64,000 nucleotides of DNA from Clostridia bacterium (GCA_017504165.1 JAFVRR010000009.1:1-64000); one strand, 5' to 3'; counted from the stretch's first letter, positions 26,773 to 36,948 are shown. Numbers and translations: made by a program. The notes: generated by a model from the letters alone, not told the origin.

Positions 26773-28149
26773 ATGATACACCAATATAAATTTGACAAAC
26801 TTAATATCGTTTTAGACGTGGCTTCAGGCTCTATTCACTTGGTAGACGATATCGCGTACGACGTTATCGCCCTTTTTGAAGATGCTAAAAAAGAAGAAGT
26901 CGTTAATAAAATTTACGAAAAATATAAAAGCGAAAGCGTTTCTTTAAAGGAAGTTCAAAACTGTTATAATCAAGTTTTAGAACTTAAAAATAACGGAACG
27001 CTTTTTAGTGAAGATAATTTTGCGCCTATTGCCCAAACTTTAAAAAATAAAAGTAAAGGCATTGTTAAAGCGCTATGTCTACACGTTGCGCACACTTGCA
27101 ATTTAAACTGCTCTTACTGTTTTGCAAGCCAAGGTAAATATCAAGGCGAACGCGCCGTTATGAGTTTAGAAGTCGGCAAACGCGCCCTTGACTTCTTAAT
27201 TGAAAATTCGGGTACTAGAAGAAATCTTGAAGTAGACTTTTTCGGTGGCGAACCGCTTATGAATTTTCAAATGATTAAAAACCTTGTGGCGTACGCTAGA
27301 AAAATTGAGAAAAAGCACAATAAAAACTTCAGATTTACCCTTACAACCAACGGCGTTTTAATCGATGACGACGTTATTGATTTTGCCAATAAAGAAATGA
27401 GCAACGTAGTACTTAGCCTTGACGGTAGAAAGGAAGTACACGATAAATTTAGGGTTGACTACGCAGGTAAAGGAAGTTACGATAAAATCGTTCCTAAATT
27501 CCAAGAACTTGTTAAAAGGCGCAATAACCAAAATTATTATATGCGCGGAACTTTTACGCATAATAACCCGGACTTTTTAGAAGATATTAAAGAAATGCTA
27601 AATCTTGGTTTTACCGAACTTAGTATGGAGCCCGTTGTGTGCGCGCCAAACGATCCTTCCGCCCTTACTAAAGAAGATTTAGAAATAGCATTAAAACAAT
27701 ACGAAGACCTTGCGCATTTACTTATTGAAAGAAAAAAAGAAGGCAAGCCTTTTACATTCTATCATTATATGATAGATTTAAACGACGGCCCTTGTATTTA
27801 TAAAAGGGTTTCCGGTTGCGGGTCTGGTACTGAATATATGGCGGTTACGCCTTGGGGCGACTTATACCCTTGTCACCAATTCGTCGGCGAAGAAGAATTT
27901 AAACTTGGCGATATTTATAACGGCGTAACTAACACCGCTAAACAAGAAGAATTTTCTAAGGTAAACGTCTACGCTCACGAAGAGTGTAGAGATTGTTGGG
28001 CAAGGCTTTACTGTTCGGGCGGGTGCGCGGCAAACGCCTACCACGCAACTAAGAGTATAACGGGTATTTATAAAGACGGTTGTACTTTATTTAAAAAGAG
28101 AATGGAATGCGCAATTGCGGTGCAAATTGCGGATATGATAGAAGAATAA
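26773..28149 (+). CDS. scfB: Radical SAM SCIFF maturase with SPASM domain
   Basis: 458 residues. The first ~95 resemble a peptide-recognition (RRE-like) domain. The radical SAM motif is C109-NLN-C113-SY-C116. FFGGEPLMN and TTNGVL are further core motifs. The cysteine-rich C-terminal SPASM region (from about 340: CIYKRVSGCGSG, PCHQF, ECRDCWARLYCSGGC) binds auxiliary Fe-S clusters. Position and length match the SCIFF maturase, which forms thioether bonds in the adjacent precursor. No good SD is seen before the ATG at 26773. Confidence 0.93.
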   Translation: MIHQYKFDKLNIVLDVASGSIHLVDDIAYDVIALFEDAKKEEVVNKIYEKYKSESVSLKEVQNCYNQVLELKNNGTLFSEDNFAPIAQTLKNKSKGIVKALCLHVAHTCNLNCSYCFASQGKYQGERAVMSLEVGKRALDFLIENSGTRRNLEVDFFGGEPLMNFQMIKNLVAYARKIEKKHNKNFRFTLTTNGVLIDDDVIDFANKEMSNVVLSLDGRKEVHDKFRVDYAGKGSYDKIVPKFQELVKRRNNQNYYMRGTFTHNNPDFLEDIKEMLNLGFTELSMEPVVCAPNDPSALTKEDLEIALKQYEDLAHLLIERKKEGKPFTFYHYMIDLNDGPCIYKRVSGCGSGTEYMAVTPWGDLYPCHQFVGEEEFKLGDIYNGVTNTAKQEEFSKVNVYAHEECRDCWARLYCSGGCAANAYHATKSITGIYKDGCTLFKKRMECAIAVQIADMIEE

Positions 28150-28150
28150 T

Positions 28151-29491
28151 ATGAAAACGCCTATTTGTGATTTTGTAAATGAATACGTAAATAAAAAATC
28201 ACACCGCTTACACGTCCCTGGTCATAAGGGTAGCGGTTTTTTAGGCGTAGAAAAATTTGATATAACTGAAATTGACGGGGCGGACGATTTGTACTGCCCT
28301 TCTTCTATTATTTTAGAAAGCGAAGAAAACGCCTCTAAAATATATAACTGCCCTACTTACTACACTACGGAAGGCTCTTCCCACGCGATTAGGGCTATGG
28401 TTTACTTAGTTAACCTTTACGCGAAACGAAATGGTAAAAGTACTAAAATTTTAGCGACTAGAAACGTTCATAAAAGTTTTTTAACCGTGACGATGTTACT
28501 TGATATCGACGTGGATTTTATAAACACCTCTGAAAACGGCTCTTATCTATCTAGCAATTTAAACGCTGAAGTTTTAGATAATTATTTAAAGACCTTAAAA
28601 GAATTACCTTGCGCTTTATATATCACTTCGCCCGATTACTTAGGAAATACCGCCGATATTAAAGAAATTAAAAAAGTTCTTAATAAATACGATATTTATT
28701 TACTTGTAGACAACGCTCACGGCGCATACTTAAAATTTTTAGACGACAGTTTGTTTCCTATCGATTTAGGGGCGGATATGTGCGCTTCTTCGGCGCATAA
28801 AACACTCCCCGTACTTACGGGTGGCGCGTATTTACACTTGTCCAATAATGCATATAATCTATTTAAAGGCGACGTTTTAACCGCGCTTACCACTTTTGGT
28901 TCGACAAGTCCGTCTTATCTAACCTTACAATCGCTTGACTACGCCAATAAAATTTTATCTACAACTTTTAAAGGCGATTTAAAAACGACTATTAAAAAAA
29001 TTAACGAATTAAAGGTAAAACTAAAAGAATTATCTTATACTATTTGCGATAGCGAACCTTTAAAAATCACTATAAAGACTAAACCTTACGGTTATTTAGT
29101 TGAAGATTTTATTAAAATTTTATACAAAAATAATACAATCCCCGAATTTTACGATACCGACTATATAGTTTTATCTTTTAGTCCAAGCACTGACCTTTCT
29201 ACTTACGATGCCGTTTATAGTTTGCTAAAAAATATTGATAAAAAAGAAAGCGTTTGCGATAATATTCCTAAAATAACAAAGTACAAAAAGGCGTTATCCA
29301 TTAAAGACGCTATTTTTAGCAAGCACGAAATAGTTGACGCATCTAAAAGCGAAAACAAAATTTACGCAGATATAAATATACATTGTCCCCCAGCCGTACC
29401 TATTGTAATTCCCGGCGAAATTATAACTAAAGAAGTAATAAATACTTTTATATATTACAATATAGACAAAGTAAAAATTGTAAAACAATAA
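28151..29491 (+). CDS. Orn/Lys/Arg decarboxylase-family PLP protein
   Basis: 446 residues of the short clostridial Orn/Lys/Arg decarboxylase type. It opens with RLHVPGHKGSGF; VDNAHGAYLKF (D188, H190) and SSAHKTLPVLTGGAYLH with PLP lysine K217 form the cofactor site. It lacks the N-terminal wing domain of enterobacterial enzymes. It probably decarboxylates a basic amino acid to a polyamine precursor. It starts one base after the SCIFF maturase stop, so all three genes form one operon. Confidence 0.85.
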   Translation: MKTPICDFVNEYVNKKSHRLHVPGHKGSGFLGVEKFDITEIDGADDLYCPSSIILESEENASKIYNCPTYYTTEGSSHAIRAMVYLVNLYAKRNGKSTKILATRNVHKSFLTVTMLLDIDVDFINTSENGSYLSSNLNAEVLDNYLKTLKELPCALYITSPDYLGNTADIKEIKKVLNKYDIYLLVDNAHGAYLKFLDDSLFPIDLGADMCASSAHKTLPVLTGGAYLHLSNNAYNLFKGDVLTALTTFGSTSPSYLTLQSLDYANKILSTTFKGDLKTTIKKINELKVKLKELSYTICDSEPLKITIKTKPYGYLVEDFIKILYKNNTIPEFYDTDYIVLSFSPSTDLSTYDAVYSLLKNIDKKESVCDNIPKITKYKKALSIKDAIFSKHEIVDASKSENKIYADINIHCPPAVPIVIPGEIITKEVINTFIYYNIDKVKIVKQ

Positions 29492-29562
29492 TACCACCGC
29501 AAGTAAAAAAATTACCACGACCTGTTTTCTTTAAAACAATTTTATAATGGTCTTTTAAATGC

Positions 29563-29604
29563 AAAAAAATGGCTTTCAAAATTAATTGAAAGCCATATTT
29601 TATT
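29563..29604. terminator. Bidirectional terminator between the SCIFF and pyr operons
   Basis: Perfect arms ATGGCTTTCAA (29569-29579) and TTGAAAGCCAT (29586-29596) have an A-run on the left and a T-rich run on the right. It can end both the plus-strand decarboxylase and the minus-strand pyrB transcripts. Confidence 0.85.
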
Positions 29605-29625
29605 ACGTTTAAATGTCGTTATTTC

Positions 29626-30705
29626 TTAAACGGTTTTATCGCAGTATACGCAACGATATACACCGCCTTCACATTCTTTAGCCATACCTTTTAATTCTTG
29701 TTCGGTTTGACAAATACAAACTGGGTTTGTACATTTAAATTTATTGTATACGATTTTACTATCGTTAAGCGTATATTTAGATTTATCTTTTTTAGCGATA
29801 TTAAGTAACATTAAAATAAGCGCCATACGCATAATTTTTCCGTTTTCTACTTGTTTAAAGTAGCACGCCCTCTTATCGTCGTCAACGTCAACGGAAATTT
29901 CGTTTACCCTTGGTAGTGGGTGAAGAACAATCGTATCGTCTTTTGCTTTATTTAACTTTTCACGCGTTAAAACGTAACTGTCTTTAAGCCTATTGTACTC
30001 GTCTTTATCTGTAAAGCGCTCTTCTTGAATTCTAGTCATATAAAGTACGTCTAAATTAGGAAGAGAATCTTCAAGGCTAGTCGTTTCAACGTATTCCATA
30101 TTAAATTTATCTAAAACGTCTTCCTTAACGTACGACGGAAGTTTAAGTTCATCAGGCGAAATTAACACGATTTTTACATTATTATATCTAGATAACGCGC
30201 CTATTAAAGAGTGTACCGTTCTACCGTACTTTAAGTCCCCGCAAAAGCCTATCGTCAAGTTGTCAAAAGAGCCCTTCTCACGACTGATTGTAAGTAAATC
30301 TGCAAGAGTTTGTGTTGGGTGACAATGTCCGCCGTCGCCCGCGTTGATAACGGGAATTTCCCCGCTTAAACTAGCAACTAACGGAGCGCCTTCTTTAGGG
30401 TGGCGCATTGCGATAATATCGGCGTATTTAGAAACGACTTTCGCCGTGTCGCTAATACTTTCGCCCTTTGATGCCGACGAACTAGACGGAGAAGAAAAAC
30501 CGATAGCGCTACCGCCAAGTTCTATCATTGCCGACTCAAAAGAAAGTCTAGTTCTAGTAGAAGGCTCGAAAAATAGCGTTGCTATTTTTTTACCTTTGCA
30601 TTTTTTAGAGTATTTTTTAGGGTTTTTAATAATGTCTTTACCCGTTGCAATTAACTTGTCTATTTCTTCAACAGATAAGTCTACTATATCAATAACACTT
30701 CTCAT
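29626..30705 (-). CDS. pyrB: Aspartate carbamoyltransferase with PyrI-like zinc tail
   Basis: 359 residues, about 50 longer than usual. The catalytic part is normal (FEPSTRTR at 46-53, HPLPRVNE). The tail holds a four-cysteine motif, C325-x4-C330 and C352-x2-C355 (KCTNPVC, RCVYC). It is very like the zinc domain of the PyrI regulatory chain, which contacts PyrB in the E. coli holoenzyme. The nucleotide-binding half of PyrI is absent, so CTP/ATP control of the E. coli kind is not expected. It makes carbamoyl aspartate and is the last gene of the pyr operon. Confidence 0.92.
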   Translation of the reverse strand: MRSVIDIVDLSVEEIDKLIATGKDIIKNPKKYSKKCKGKKIATLFFEPSTRTRLSFESAMIELGGSAIGFSSPSSSSASKGESISDTAKVVSKYADIIAMRHPKEGAPLVASLSGEIPVINAGDGGHCHPTQTLADLLTISREKGSFDNLTIGFCGDLKYGRTVHSLIGALSRYNNVKIVLISPDELKLPSYVKEDVLDKFNMEYVETTSLEDSLPNLDVLYMTRIQEERFTDKDEYNRLKDSYVLTREKLNKAKDDTIVLHPLPRVNEISVDVDDDKRACYFKQVENGKIMRMALILMLLNIAKKDKSKYTLNDSKIVYNKFKCTNPVCICQTEQELKGMAKECEGGVYRCVYCDKTV

Positions 30706-30713
30706 AATTCCCC

Positions 30714-31352
30714 TTATTTAATCCAAGATTCGTCCGACGGATTGTTTCTAAATTTAATGAGCCTTTCAACGTCTTCAGTTGCAATATAGCCTTCTTCAGC
30801 GGCAGTTTCCGCAATTACGTCAAAGTTAGTTAAAGATACGTTTTTAACGTTTGCCTCGTTTAATCTATCAAGACCTTTTTTCATTCCGTAAGTAAAGATA
30901 CTTACAACGCCTAAAACTTCAGCGCCCGCCTCTCTTAAAACGTTAACTACTTCGATAACGCTACCGCCCGTTGAAATTAAATCTTCAACGACTACTACCT
31001 TTTGACCTTTTTCAAGTCTACCTTCAATTTGGTTTTGTCTACCGTGGTCTTTAGCGCCAGAGCGTACGTAACCCATAGGTAAATTTAATAAGTGACCTGT
31101 GATTGCAGCGTGGGCGATACCCGCAGTTGACGTACCCATTAAAACTTCAACTTCAGGATAATTTTCTTGAATAGTTTTTGCAAGTGCGTTTTCAACGTCG
31201 TTTCTAACTTCAACTGAAGTTAACGTTAAACGGTTGTCGCAATATACCGGGCTTTTAATTCCGCTAGCCCAAGTAAAAGGCTCGTTAGGACGGAAGAAAA
31301 CCGCTTTAATTTTAAGTAAATCTTTTGCAATAAGTTTTTGAATATTTTCCAT
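30714..31352 (-). CDS. pyrE: Orotate phosphoribosyltransferase
   Basis: 212 residues. The PRPP-binding motif VVVVEDLISTGGSV is complete and the N-terminal FTWASGIKSPVYCDNR segment is typical of the family. It makes OMP from orotate and PRPP. It lies eight bases upstream of pyrB. Confidence 0.95.
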   Translation of the reverse strand: MENIQKLIAKDLLKIKAVFFRPNEPFTWASGIKSPVYCDNRLTLTSVEVRNDVENALAKTIQENYPEVEVLMGTSTAGIAHAAITGHLLNLPMGYVRSGAKDHGRQNQIEGRLEKGQKVVVVEDLISTGGSVIEVVNVLREAGAEVLGVVSIFTYGMKKGLDRLNEANVKNVSLTNFDVIAETAAEEGYIATEDVERLIKFRNNPSDESWIK

Positions 31353-31430
31353 ATTTTCTCCTTAATTTTTAAAAGTAATTAAAGTTTATTTTTCATTATT
31401 TTATCGTAAATTTTAAGAATATGAATACTC

Positions 31431-32129
31431 TTAACCTAAAAACTCTGATACGCAACGATTATACGCTTGAACAGGGTCGTCAGCCGCGGTAATTGGTCTA
31501 CCTACAACGATGTAGTCAGAGCCGATTTCTCTTGCAAGTTTAGGTGTAGTAACGCGCTTTTGGTCGCCTACTTCACCGCCCTCTAATCTAACGCCTGGTG
31601 TTACCGTTAAGAATTCATCACCGCAAGCGCCGTGCACTTTACCCGCTTCAAGTGGAGAACATACAACCCCGTCAAGACCTGCAATTTTTGCGTTTTTAGC
31701 GTAGTGCATAACTACTTCGTCGATAGGTTTATCGATTAAAAGGTCCTTTTTCATACTCTCTTCATCGGTAGAAGTAAGTTGAGTTACCGCAATTAAAAGT
31801 GGTCTAGTTCCGTCGGGCCTAGTAAGACCTTCGATTGCCGCTTTCATCATATTAATAGTACCACCCGCGTGTAAGTTACACATATCTACGTCAAGCCTTG
31901 ATAAAACCGCCATTGATTTTTTAACGGTGTTAGGAATATCGTGAAGTTTTAAATCTAAAAAGATTTTGTGCCCTCTCTTTTTAATTTCTTTTACAATTTC
32001 AGGACCTTCGGCATAGTATAATTCCATACCGATTTTTACAAAAGGTTTTACGTTTGTAAACTTGTCTAAAAAGTTTAAAACTTTTTCTTTACTGTCAAAA
32101 TCACAAGCAATAATTACGTCTTTAGCCAT
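31431..32129 (-). CDS. pyrF: Orotidine 5'-phosphate decarboxylase
   Basis: 232 residues. The catalytic DLKLHDIPNTV motif (Asp-Lys-x-x-Asp) is present. VTPGVR near the C-terminus binds phosphate. It makes UMP from OMP. The 78-base gap to pyrE shows only AT-rich sequence. Confidence 0.95.
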   Translation of the reverse strand: MAKDVIIACDFDSKEKVLNFLDKFTNVKPFVKIGMELYYAEGPEIVKEIKKRGHKIFLDLKLHDIPNTVKKSMAVLSRLDVDMCNLHAGGTINMMKAAIEGLTRPDGTRPLLIAVTQLTSTDEESMKKDLLIDKPIDEVVMHYAKNAKIAGLDGVVCSPLEAGKVHGACGDEFLTVTPGVRLEGGEVGDQKRVTTPKLAREIGSDYIVVGRPITAADDPVQAYNRCVSEFLG

Positions 32130-32130
32130 A

Positions 32131-33042
32131 TTAGTGCGCTCCTTTAATAATATCTTTTAGTGAATTAATTTTATATTTTTCCATTACTCTTGGCAAGTCT
32201 TCAATAATCTCTTTACAAGCGTAAGGATTGATTAAGTTTGCCGCGCCTACTTCAACCGCAGTTGCGCCTGCAAGCATCATTTCTATAACGTTTTCCGCGC
32301 TTTCAATACCACCTATTCCGATAACTGGAATTTTAACGGCGTTAGATACTTGGTATACCATTCTAACTGCTACTGGAAAGATTGCTGGACCTGAAAAACC
32401 GCCCATTTTATTTGCAATTATAGGCTTTTTAGTCTTTAAATCTATGCGCATTCCAAGAAGTGTATTTATTAAACTTATACCGTCTGCGCCACCCTCTTCA
32501 CACGCTTTTGCAATGGAAACAATATCCGTAACGTTTGGCGAAAGTTTTAAAATAACAGGCTTAGTAGTTGCCTTTTTTACCGATTTAGTTACTTCGTAAA
32601 CGTTTTTGGTATCCGTACCAAAACTCATACCTCCACCGTGCACGTTAGGGCAACTTACGTTGATTTCAAGCCAACCCACTTCTTCGCATTTATCTAAAAG
32701 TGAAGAGGTGTACACGTATTCGTCAATAGAAAATCCGCTAACGTTAGCCATAACCTTTTTGTTAAAGCATTTTCTAAGTTTTGGAAGTTCTTCTTCAATA
32801 ACCTTGTGAACTCCGGGATTTTGAAGTCCTACCGCGTTTATAAGCCCCCTTTCGCACTCTGCAATACGAGGAGTTGGATTACCAAATCTGGCCTCTTTAG
32901 TAGTGCCTTTAAAGGAAAAAGTACCTAAAAGGTTTATATCGTAAAATTCAGCGAATTCGTAGCCGTAACCGAACGTACCGCTTGCGGGAATTACTGGGTT
33001 ATCAAGTTCAATTCCGCATAAATTTACCTTCATTTCTCCCAT
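32131..33042 (-). CDS. pyrD: Dihydroorotate dehydrogenase B, catalytic subunit
   Basis: 303 residues, class 1B. NPVIPASGTFGYG and the active-site stretch EINVSCPNVHGGG identify it; the Cys is the class 1 general base. It works with PyrK as an NAD-dependent complex and oxidises dihydroorotate. Its start overlaps the pyrK end by 13 bases. Confidence 0.94.
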   Translation of the reverse strand: MGEMKVNLCGIELDNPVIPASGTFGYGYEFAEFYDINLLGTFSFKGTTKEARFGNPTPRIAECERGLINAVGLQNPGVHKVIEEELPKLRKCFNKKVMANVSGFSIDEYVYTSSLLDKCEEVGWLEINVSCPNVHGGGMSFGTDTKNVYEVTKSVKKATTKPVILKLSPNVTDIVSIAKACEEGGADGISLINTLLGMRIDLKTKKPIIANKMGGFSGPAIFPVAVRMVYQVSNAVKIPVIGIGGIESAENVIEMMLAGATAVEVGAANLINPYACKEIIEDLPRVMEKYKINSLKDIIKGAH

Positions 33043-33764
33043 ATAATTTCCTCCTTTTTAAGAACGGGGCCGTCTTTACAAATACGCTTATTGCCGTATA
33101 AAGTTTTACAAGAACAACCCATACAAGCGCCGAAACCACAGCCCATACGCTCTTCAAAACTGTATTCCCCGCTAGTTTTCGTAGCGTTATACACCGCTTT
33201 AAGCATTGGAAGAGGTCCGCAAGTATAAACGTAAGTGTAATCAAGTCCGTCAAGAGCGTTAGTTACAAAGCCCTTTACGCCGTAACTGCCGTCAACAGTC
33301 GTAACGATAACGTCTACGCCAAGGTCTAAAAAGTCTTTTTCTAAAATAATTTCGCTACTTGTATTAAAGCCTAAAATTACCGTTGGCTTTTTATTTTCGC
33401 TAATTAATTTTTTGCAAAGTAGATAGAGTGGCGGAACGCCTACGCCACCGCCGATAAGTAGCGGTTTATCGCCCGAAAGGGATAAATCATAGCCGTTGCC
33501 AAGACCTGTTAAAACGTCTAGCACGCCATCTTTCATAGAAGACATAACTTCCGTGCCTTTGCCCACTACTTTATAAATAATAGTTACGGATTTTGGCGTA
33601 GCGTCGTAAACGGAAATAGGTCTACGAAGATACAATCCGTCAAGTTTAATATTGATAAATTCGCCCGCATTAACGATAGAACTTGCATCGCCTAAAAGTT
33701 GCATTTTGTAGACGTTTTCTGCAATTTTATCGTTAGATGCAATGGTAAAATAACCTTGTTTCAT
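33030..33764 (-). CDS. pyrK: Dihydroorotate dehydrogenase B, electron transfer subunit
   Basis: 244 residues. FAD-binding RRPISVYD and the NAD-binding GGGVGVPPLY are followed by a C-terminal 2Fe-2S site with cysteines in GCGFGACMGCSC. It transfers electrons from PyrD to NAD+. It overlaps pyrD. Confidence 0.93.
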   Translation of the reverse strand: MKQGYFTIASNDKIAENVYKMQLLGDASSIVNAGEFINIKLDGLYLRRPISVYDATPKSVTIIYKVVGKGTEVMSSMKDGVLDVLTGLGNGYDLSLSGDKPLLIGGGVGVPPLYLLCKKLISENKKPTVILGFNTSSEIILEKDFLDLGVDVIVTTVDGSYGVKGFVTNALDGLDYTYVYTCGPLPMLKAVYNATKTSGEYSFEERMGCGFGACMGCSCKTLYGNKRICKDGPVLKKEEIIWEK

Positions 33765-33771
33765 AATTCTC

Positions 33772-36700
33772 CTATGCGTCGATTGTAGATATACAAATCG
33801 TAGTTTCTTCTAATACGTCAAGTAGCGTTTTAACGGTATCGAGCGAAGTAAAAATATTAACGTTGTTTTCCGTTGCAAGTTTTCTAATCTCGTGTCCGTC
33901 AAACGACGTAGATTCGCTACTACCTATATCGCTAGTGTTGATAATATACGCAAGATGGCCTTGTCTTATAGCGTTAGGTATTTCGTCCGAGCCTTCGCTA
34001 ATCTTTTTAAGAACGTGCGTTCTAATACCGTTAGATTTTAAGAATTCCGCAGTACCCTTTGTCGCTTGAATGTTAAAGCCAAGGTTATAGAACCTTCTAA
34101 TAAGCGGTAAAACTTCTTCTTTATCGTTGTTTGCAACCGTTGCGAAAACCGTGCCGTAGTTTTGTACTTTAAGACCGGACGCTTGAAGTGCTTTATAGAA
34201 CGCGCGGTACAATTTATCGTCGTAACCAATCGCTTCACCGGTCGATTTCATTTCAGGTGAAAGGTATGCGTCTAAGCCTCTAATTTTATTGAACGAGAAT
34301 ACTGGAACTTTAACGTACCATCTCTTCTTTTCGTCTGGGTAAATATCGAATATGCCTTGTTCTTTTAAACTCTTACCTAAAATAACTTCTGTTGCAATAT
34401 CCGCTAAACTATATCCCGTTGCTTTTGATAAGAAAGGTACTGTTCTAGATGAACGTGGGTTAACTTCAATAATATAAACGTTATCTTCTTTATCTACGAT
34501 AAATTGAATATTGTATAAACCTACGATACCAATTCCTAAGCCTAACTTTTTAGCATATTCTAAAATAATTCCTTTAACTTTATTAGATACCGAGAACGTT
34601 GGGTATACGCTTATCGAGTCGCCCGAGTGAATACCCGTTCTTTCAACAAGTTCCATAATACCAGGAACGAATACGTTTCTACCGTCGCAAATAGCGTCTA
34701 CTTCAACTTCTTTACCAACGATATATTTATCTACTAAAACAGGCTTGTCTTCATCGATTTCTACGGCAGTTTTTAAGTACTTTACAAGTTGTTTTTCGTT
34801 TGCGACGATTTGCATTGCCCTACCGCCTAAAACGAAACTTGGTCTAACGAGTACCGGATAGCCTATTTCTTCAGCGGCTTTAATACCATCTTCAATCTTA
34901 GTTACCGCTTTGCCCTTTGGTTGCGGAATGTTAAGTTCTTTTAAAATCTTTTCAAAACTATCTCTATTTTCCGCCCTTTCAATCGCGTCGCAATCAGTAC
35001 CGATAATTTCAACGCCACGCGCCCTTAAAGGCTCGGCAAGGTTGATTGCCGTTTGTCCGCCAAGCGACGCAACTACGCCGTTAGGGTTTTCAAAATGAAT
35101 GATATTCATTACGTCTTCCGCCGTTAACGGCTCAAAGTATAATTTATCGGACGTAGTGTAGTCGGTAGATACGGTTTCTGGATTATTATTGATGATAATC
35201 GCTTCATAGCCCGCTTTTTTGATTGTTGAAACGGCGTGCACCGTAGAATAGTCGAACTCTACGCCTTGACCAATTCTAATTGGACCAGCGCCTAAAACTA
35301 CTATTTTTTTCCTATCTTCAAGTTTAGCCTCCGTCTTGCCAATATATGAAGAATAGAAATATGGAATATACGCGTTAGTATGGCAAGTGTCAACCATTCT
35401 AAAAGATGGATATAAGTTGTTTTCCTTTCTTAAAGAGTAAACGTCAAGTTCGCTAACTCCCCATAACTTTGCAATAAATTTATCAGAAAAGCCCATCATT
35501 TTAGCGCCTTTTAACGCTTTAATGTCGCCTTTTTTATCTTTTAAAATCTCTTCCATTTCAACTATTTTTTCAATAGTTTCCAAGAAAAGCGGTGTGATTT
35601 TAGTAACTTCGTGAAGTTTTTCTACGCTTTCTTTTCTTCTTAAAAGTTCGGCGATAGCGTATAAATTATCATCTCTAAAATCTTTAATATAATCGTAAAT
35701 TTCGCCAGTTGATTTATTATCAAACTTAGGCATATGAATATGACAAACGCCGATTTCAAGCGAACGGATAGACTTTAACATACATTCAGTTAAAGATGAG
35801 CCTATACCCATAACTTCGCCCGTCGCTTTCATTTGAGTACCAAGTACGTTTGTCGCGTTTGTGAACTTATCGAATGGGAAACGTGGGAATTTAGCAACGA
35901 CGTAATCAAGCCTTGGCTCAAATTCCGCAGTAGTGTTAGCAATAGTAATTTCATTAAGCGCCATACCAACCGCAATTTTTGCAGTTACCCTTGCGATAGG
36001 ATAACCACTTGCTTTAGATGCAAGCGCAGACGAACGAGAAACCCTTGGATTTACTTCGATTAAATAGTATTCGCTAGAATATGGGTTTAATGCGAATTGA
36101 ACGTTACAACCGCCTTCGATTTTAAGTTCCCTTATAAGTTTAATAGCGCTATCGTTAAGCATTTTTAAATCTTTATCGTTAAGGGATAAAATAGGCGCAA
36201 CCACGACAGAGTCGCCCGTATGTACACCAACTGGGTCGATGTTTTCCATACCGCAAATAGTTATTGCTTTATCGTTAGAGTCGCGCATTACTTCAAACTC
36301 TATTTCCTTATAACCCTTTACGCTCTTTTCAATTAAAACTTGATGAACGGGTGAAAGTTTAAAAGCGTTTAAGCCGATTTCAACAAGTTCTTCTTCGTTA
36401 TCGGCAAAACCACCGCCCGTACCACCTAAAGTAAAGGCTGGACGAAGTACTACTGGATAGCCTATTCTTTTAGCCGATTCTTTCGCCTCTTCGATAGAGT
36501 AAGTGATTTCAGATGGAATAACAGGTTCGCCAATGCTTTGGCAAAGTTCTTTGAACATTTCCCTATCTTCCGCCCTTTCAATACTTTCAACTTTAGTGCC
36601 TAAAAGTTCTACGCCACATTCTTGAAGCACGCCCTTTTTAGCAAGTTGCATTGCAAGGTTAAGACCAGTTTGACCACCGATACCCGGCAAAATAGCGTCA

Positions 36701-36948
36701 GGTCTTTCGTATCTTAAAATTTTAGCAACGTATTCAAGCGTTAACGGTTCCATATACACCTTGTCGGCAATAGTCGTATCCGTCATAATAGTTGCAGGGT
36801 TAGAGTTAACGAGTATTACTTCGTAACCTTCTTCTTTTAGCGCCAAACACGCTTGAGTGCCCGCATAGTCGAATTCTGCCGCTTGGCCGATAACTATCGG
36901 ACCAGAACCGATTATAAGTATCTTTTTAATATCACTTCTTTTAGCCAT
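33772..36948 (-). CDS. carB: Carbamoyl-phosphate synthase, large subunit
   Basis: 1058 residues, full length, with two ATP-grasp halves. IIGSGPIVIGQAAEFDYAG and LGAGPIRIGQGVEFDY open the two repeats. The C-terminal ~130 residues form the MGS-like allosteric domain. It needs CarA for glutamine-derived ammonia, yet no carA is in this operon or window. It supplies carbamoyl phosphate to pyrB. Confidence 0.95.
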   Translation of the reverse strand: MAKRSDIKKILIIGSGPIVIGQAAEFDYAGTQACLALKEEGYEVILVNSNPATIMTDTTIADKVYMEPLTLEYVAKILRYERPDAILPGIGGQTGLNLAMQLAKKGVLQECGVELLGTKVESIERAEDREMFKELCQSIGEPVIPSEITYSIEEAKESAKRIGYPVVLRPAFTLGGTGGGFADNEEELVEIGLNAFKLSPVHQVLIEKSVKGYKEIEFEVMRDSNDKAITICGMENIDPVGVHTGDSVVVAPILSLNDKDLKMLNDSAIKLIRELKIEGGCNVQFALNPYSSEYYLIEVNPRVSRSSALASKASGYPIARVTAKIAVGMALNEITIANTTAEFEPRLDYVVAKFPRFPFDKFTNATNVLGTQMKATGEVMGIGSSLTECMLKSIRSLEIGVCHIHMPKFDNKSTGEIYDYIKDFRDDNLYAIAELLRRKESVEKLHEVTKITPLFLETIEKIVEMEEILKDKKGDIKALKGAKMMGFSDKFIAKLWGVSELDVYSLRKENNLYPSFRMVDTCHTNAYIPYFYSSYIGKTEAKLEDRKKIVVLGAGPIRIGQGVEFDYSTVHAVSTIKKAGYEAIIINNNPETVSTDYTTSDKLYFEPLTAEDVMNIIHFENPNGVVASLGGQTAINLAEPLRARGVEIIGTDCDAIERAENRDSFEKILKELNIPQPKGKAVTKIEDGIKAAEEIGYPVLVRPSFVLGGRAMQIVANEKQLVKYLKTAVEIDEDKPVLVDKYIVGKEVEVDAICDGRNVFVPGIMELVERTGIHSGDSISVYPTFSVSNKVKGIILEYAKKLGLGIGIVGLYNIQFIVDKEDNVYIIEVNPRSSRTVPFLSKATGYSLADIATEVILGKSLKEQGIFDIYPDEKKRWYVKVPVFSFNKIRGLDAYLSPEMKSTGEAIGYDDKLYRAFYKALQASGLKVQNYGTVFATVANNDKEEVLPLIRRFYNLGFNIQATKGTAEFLKSNGIRTHVLKKISEGSDEIPNAIRQGHLAYIINTSDIGSSESTSFDGHEIRKLATENNVNIFTSLDTVKTLLDVLEETTICISTIDA

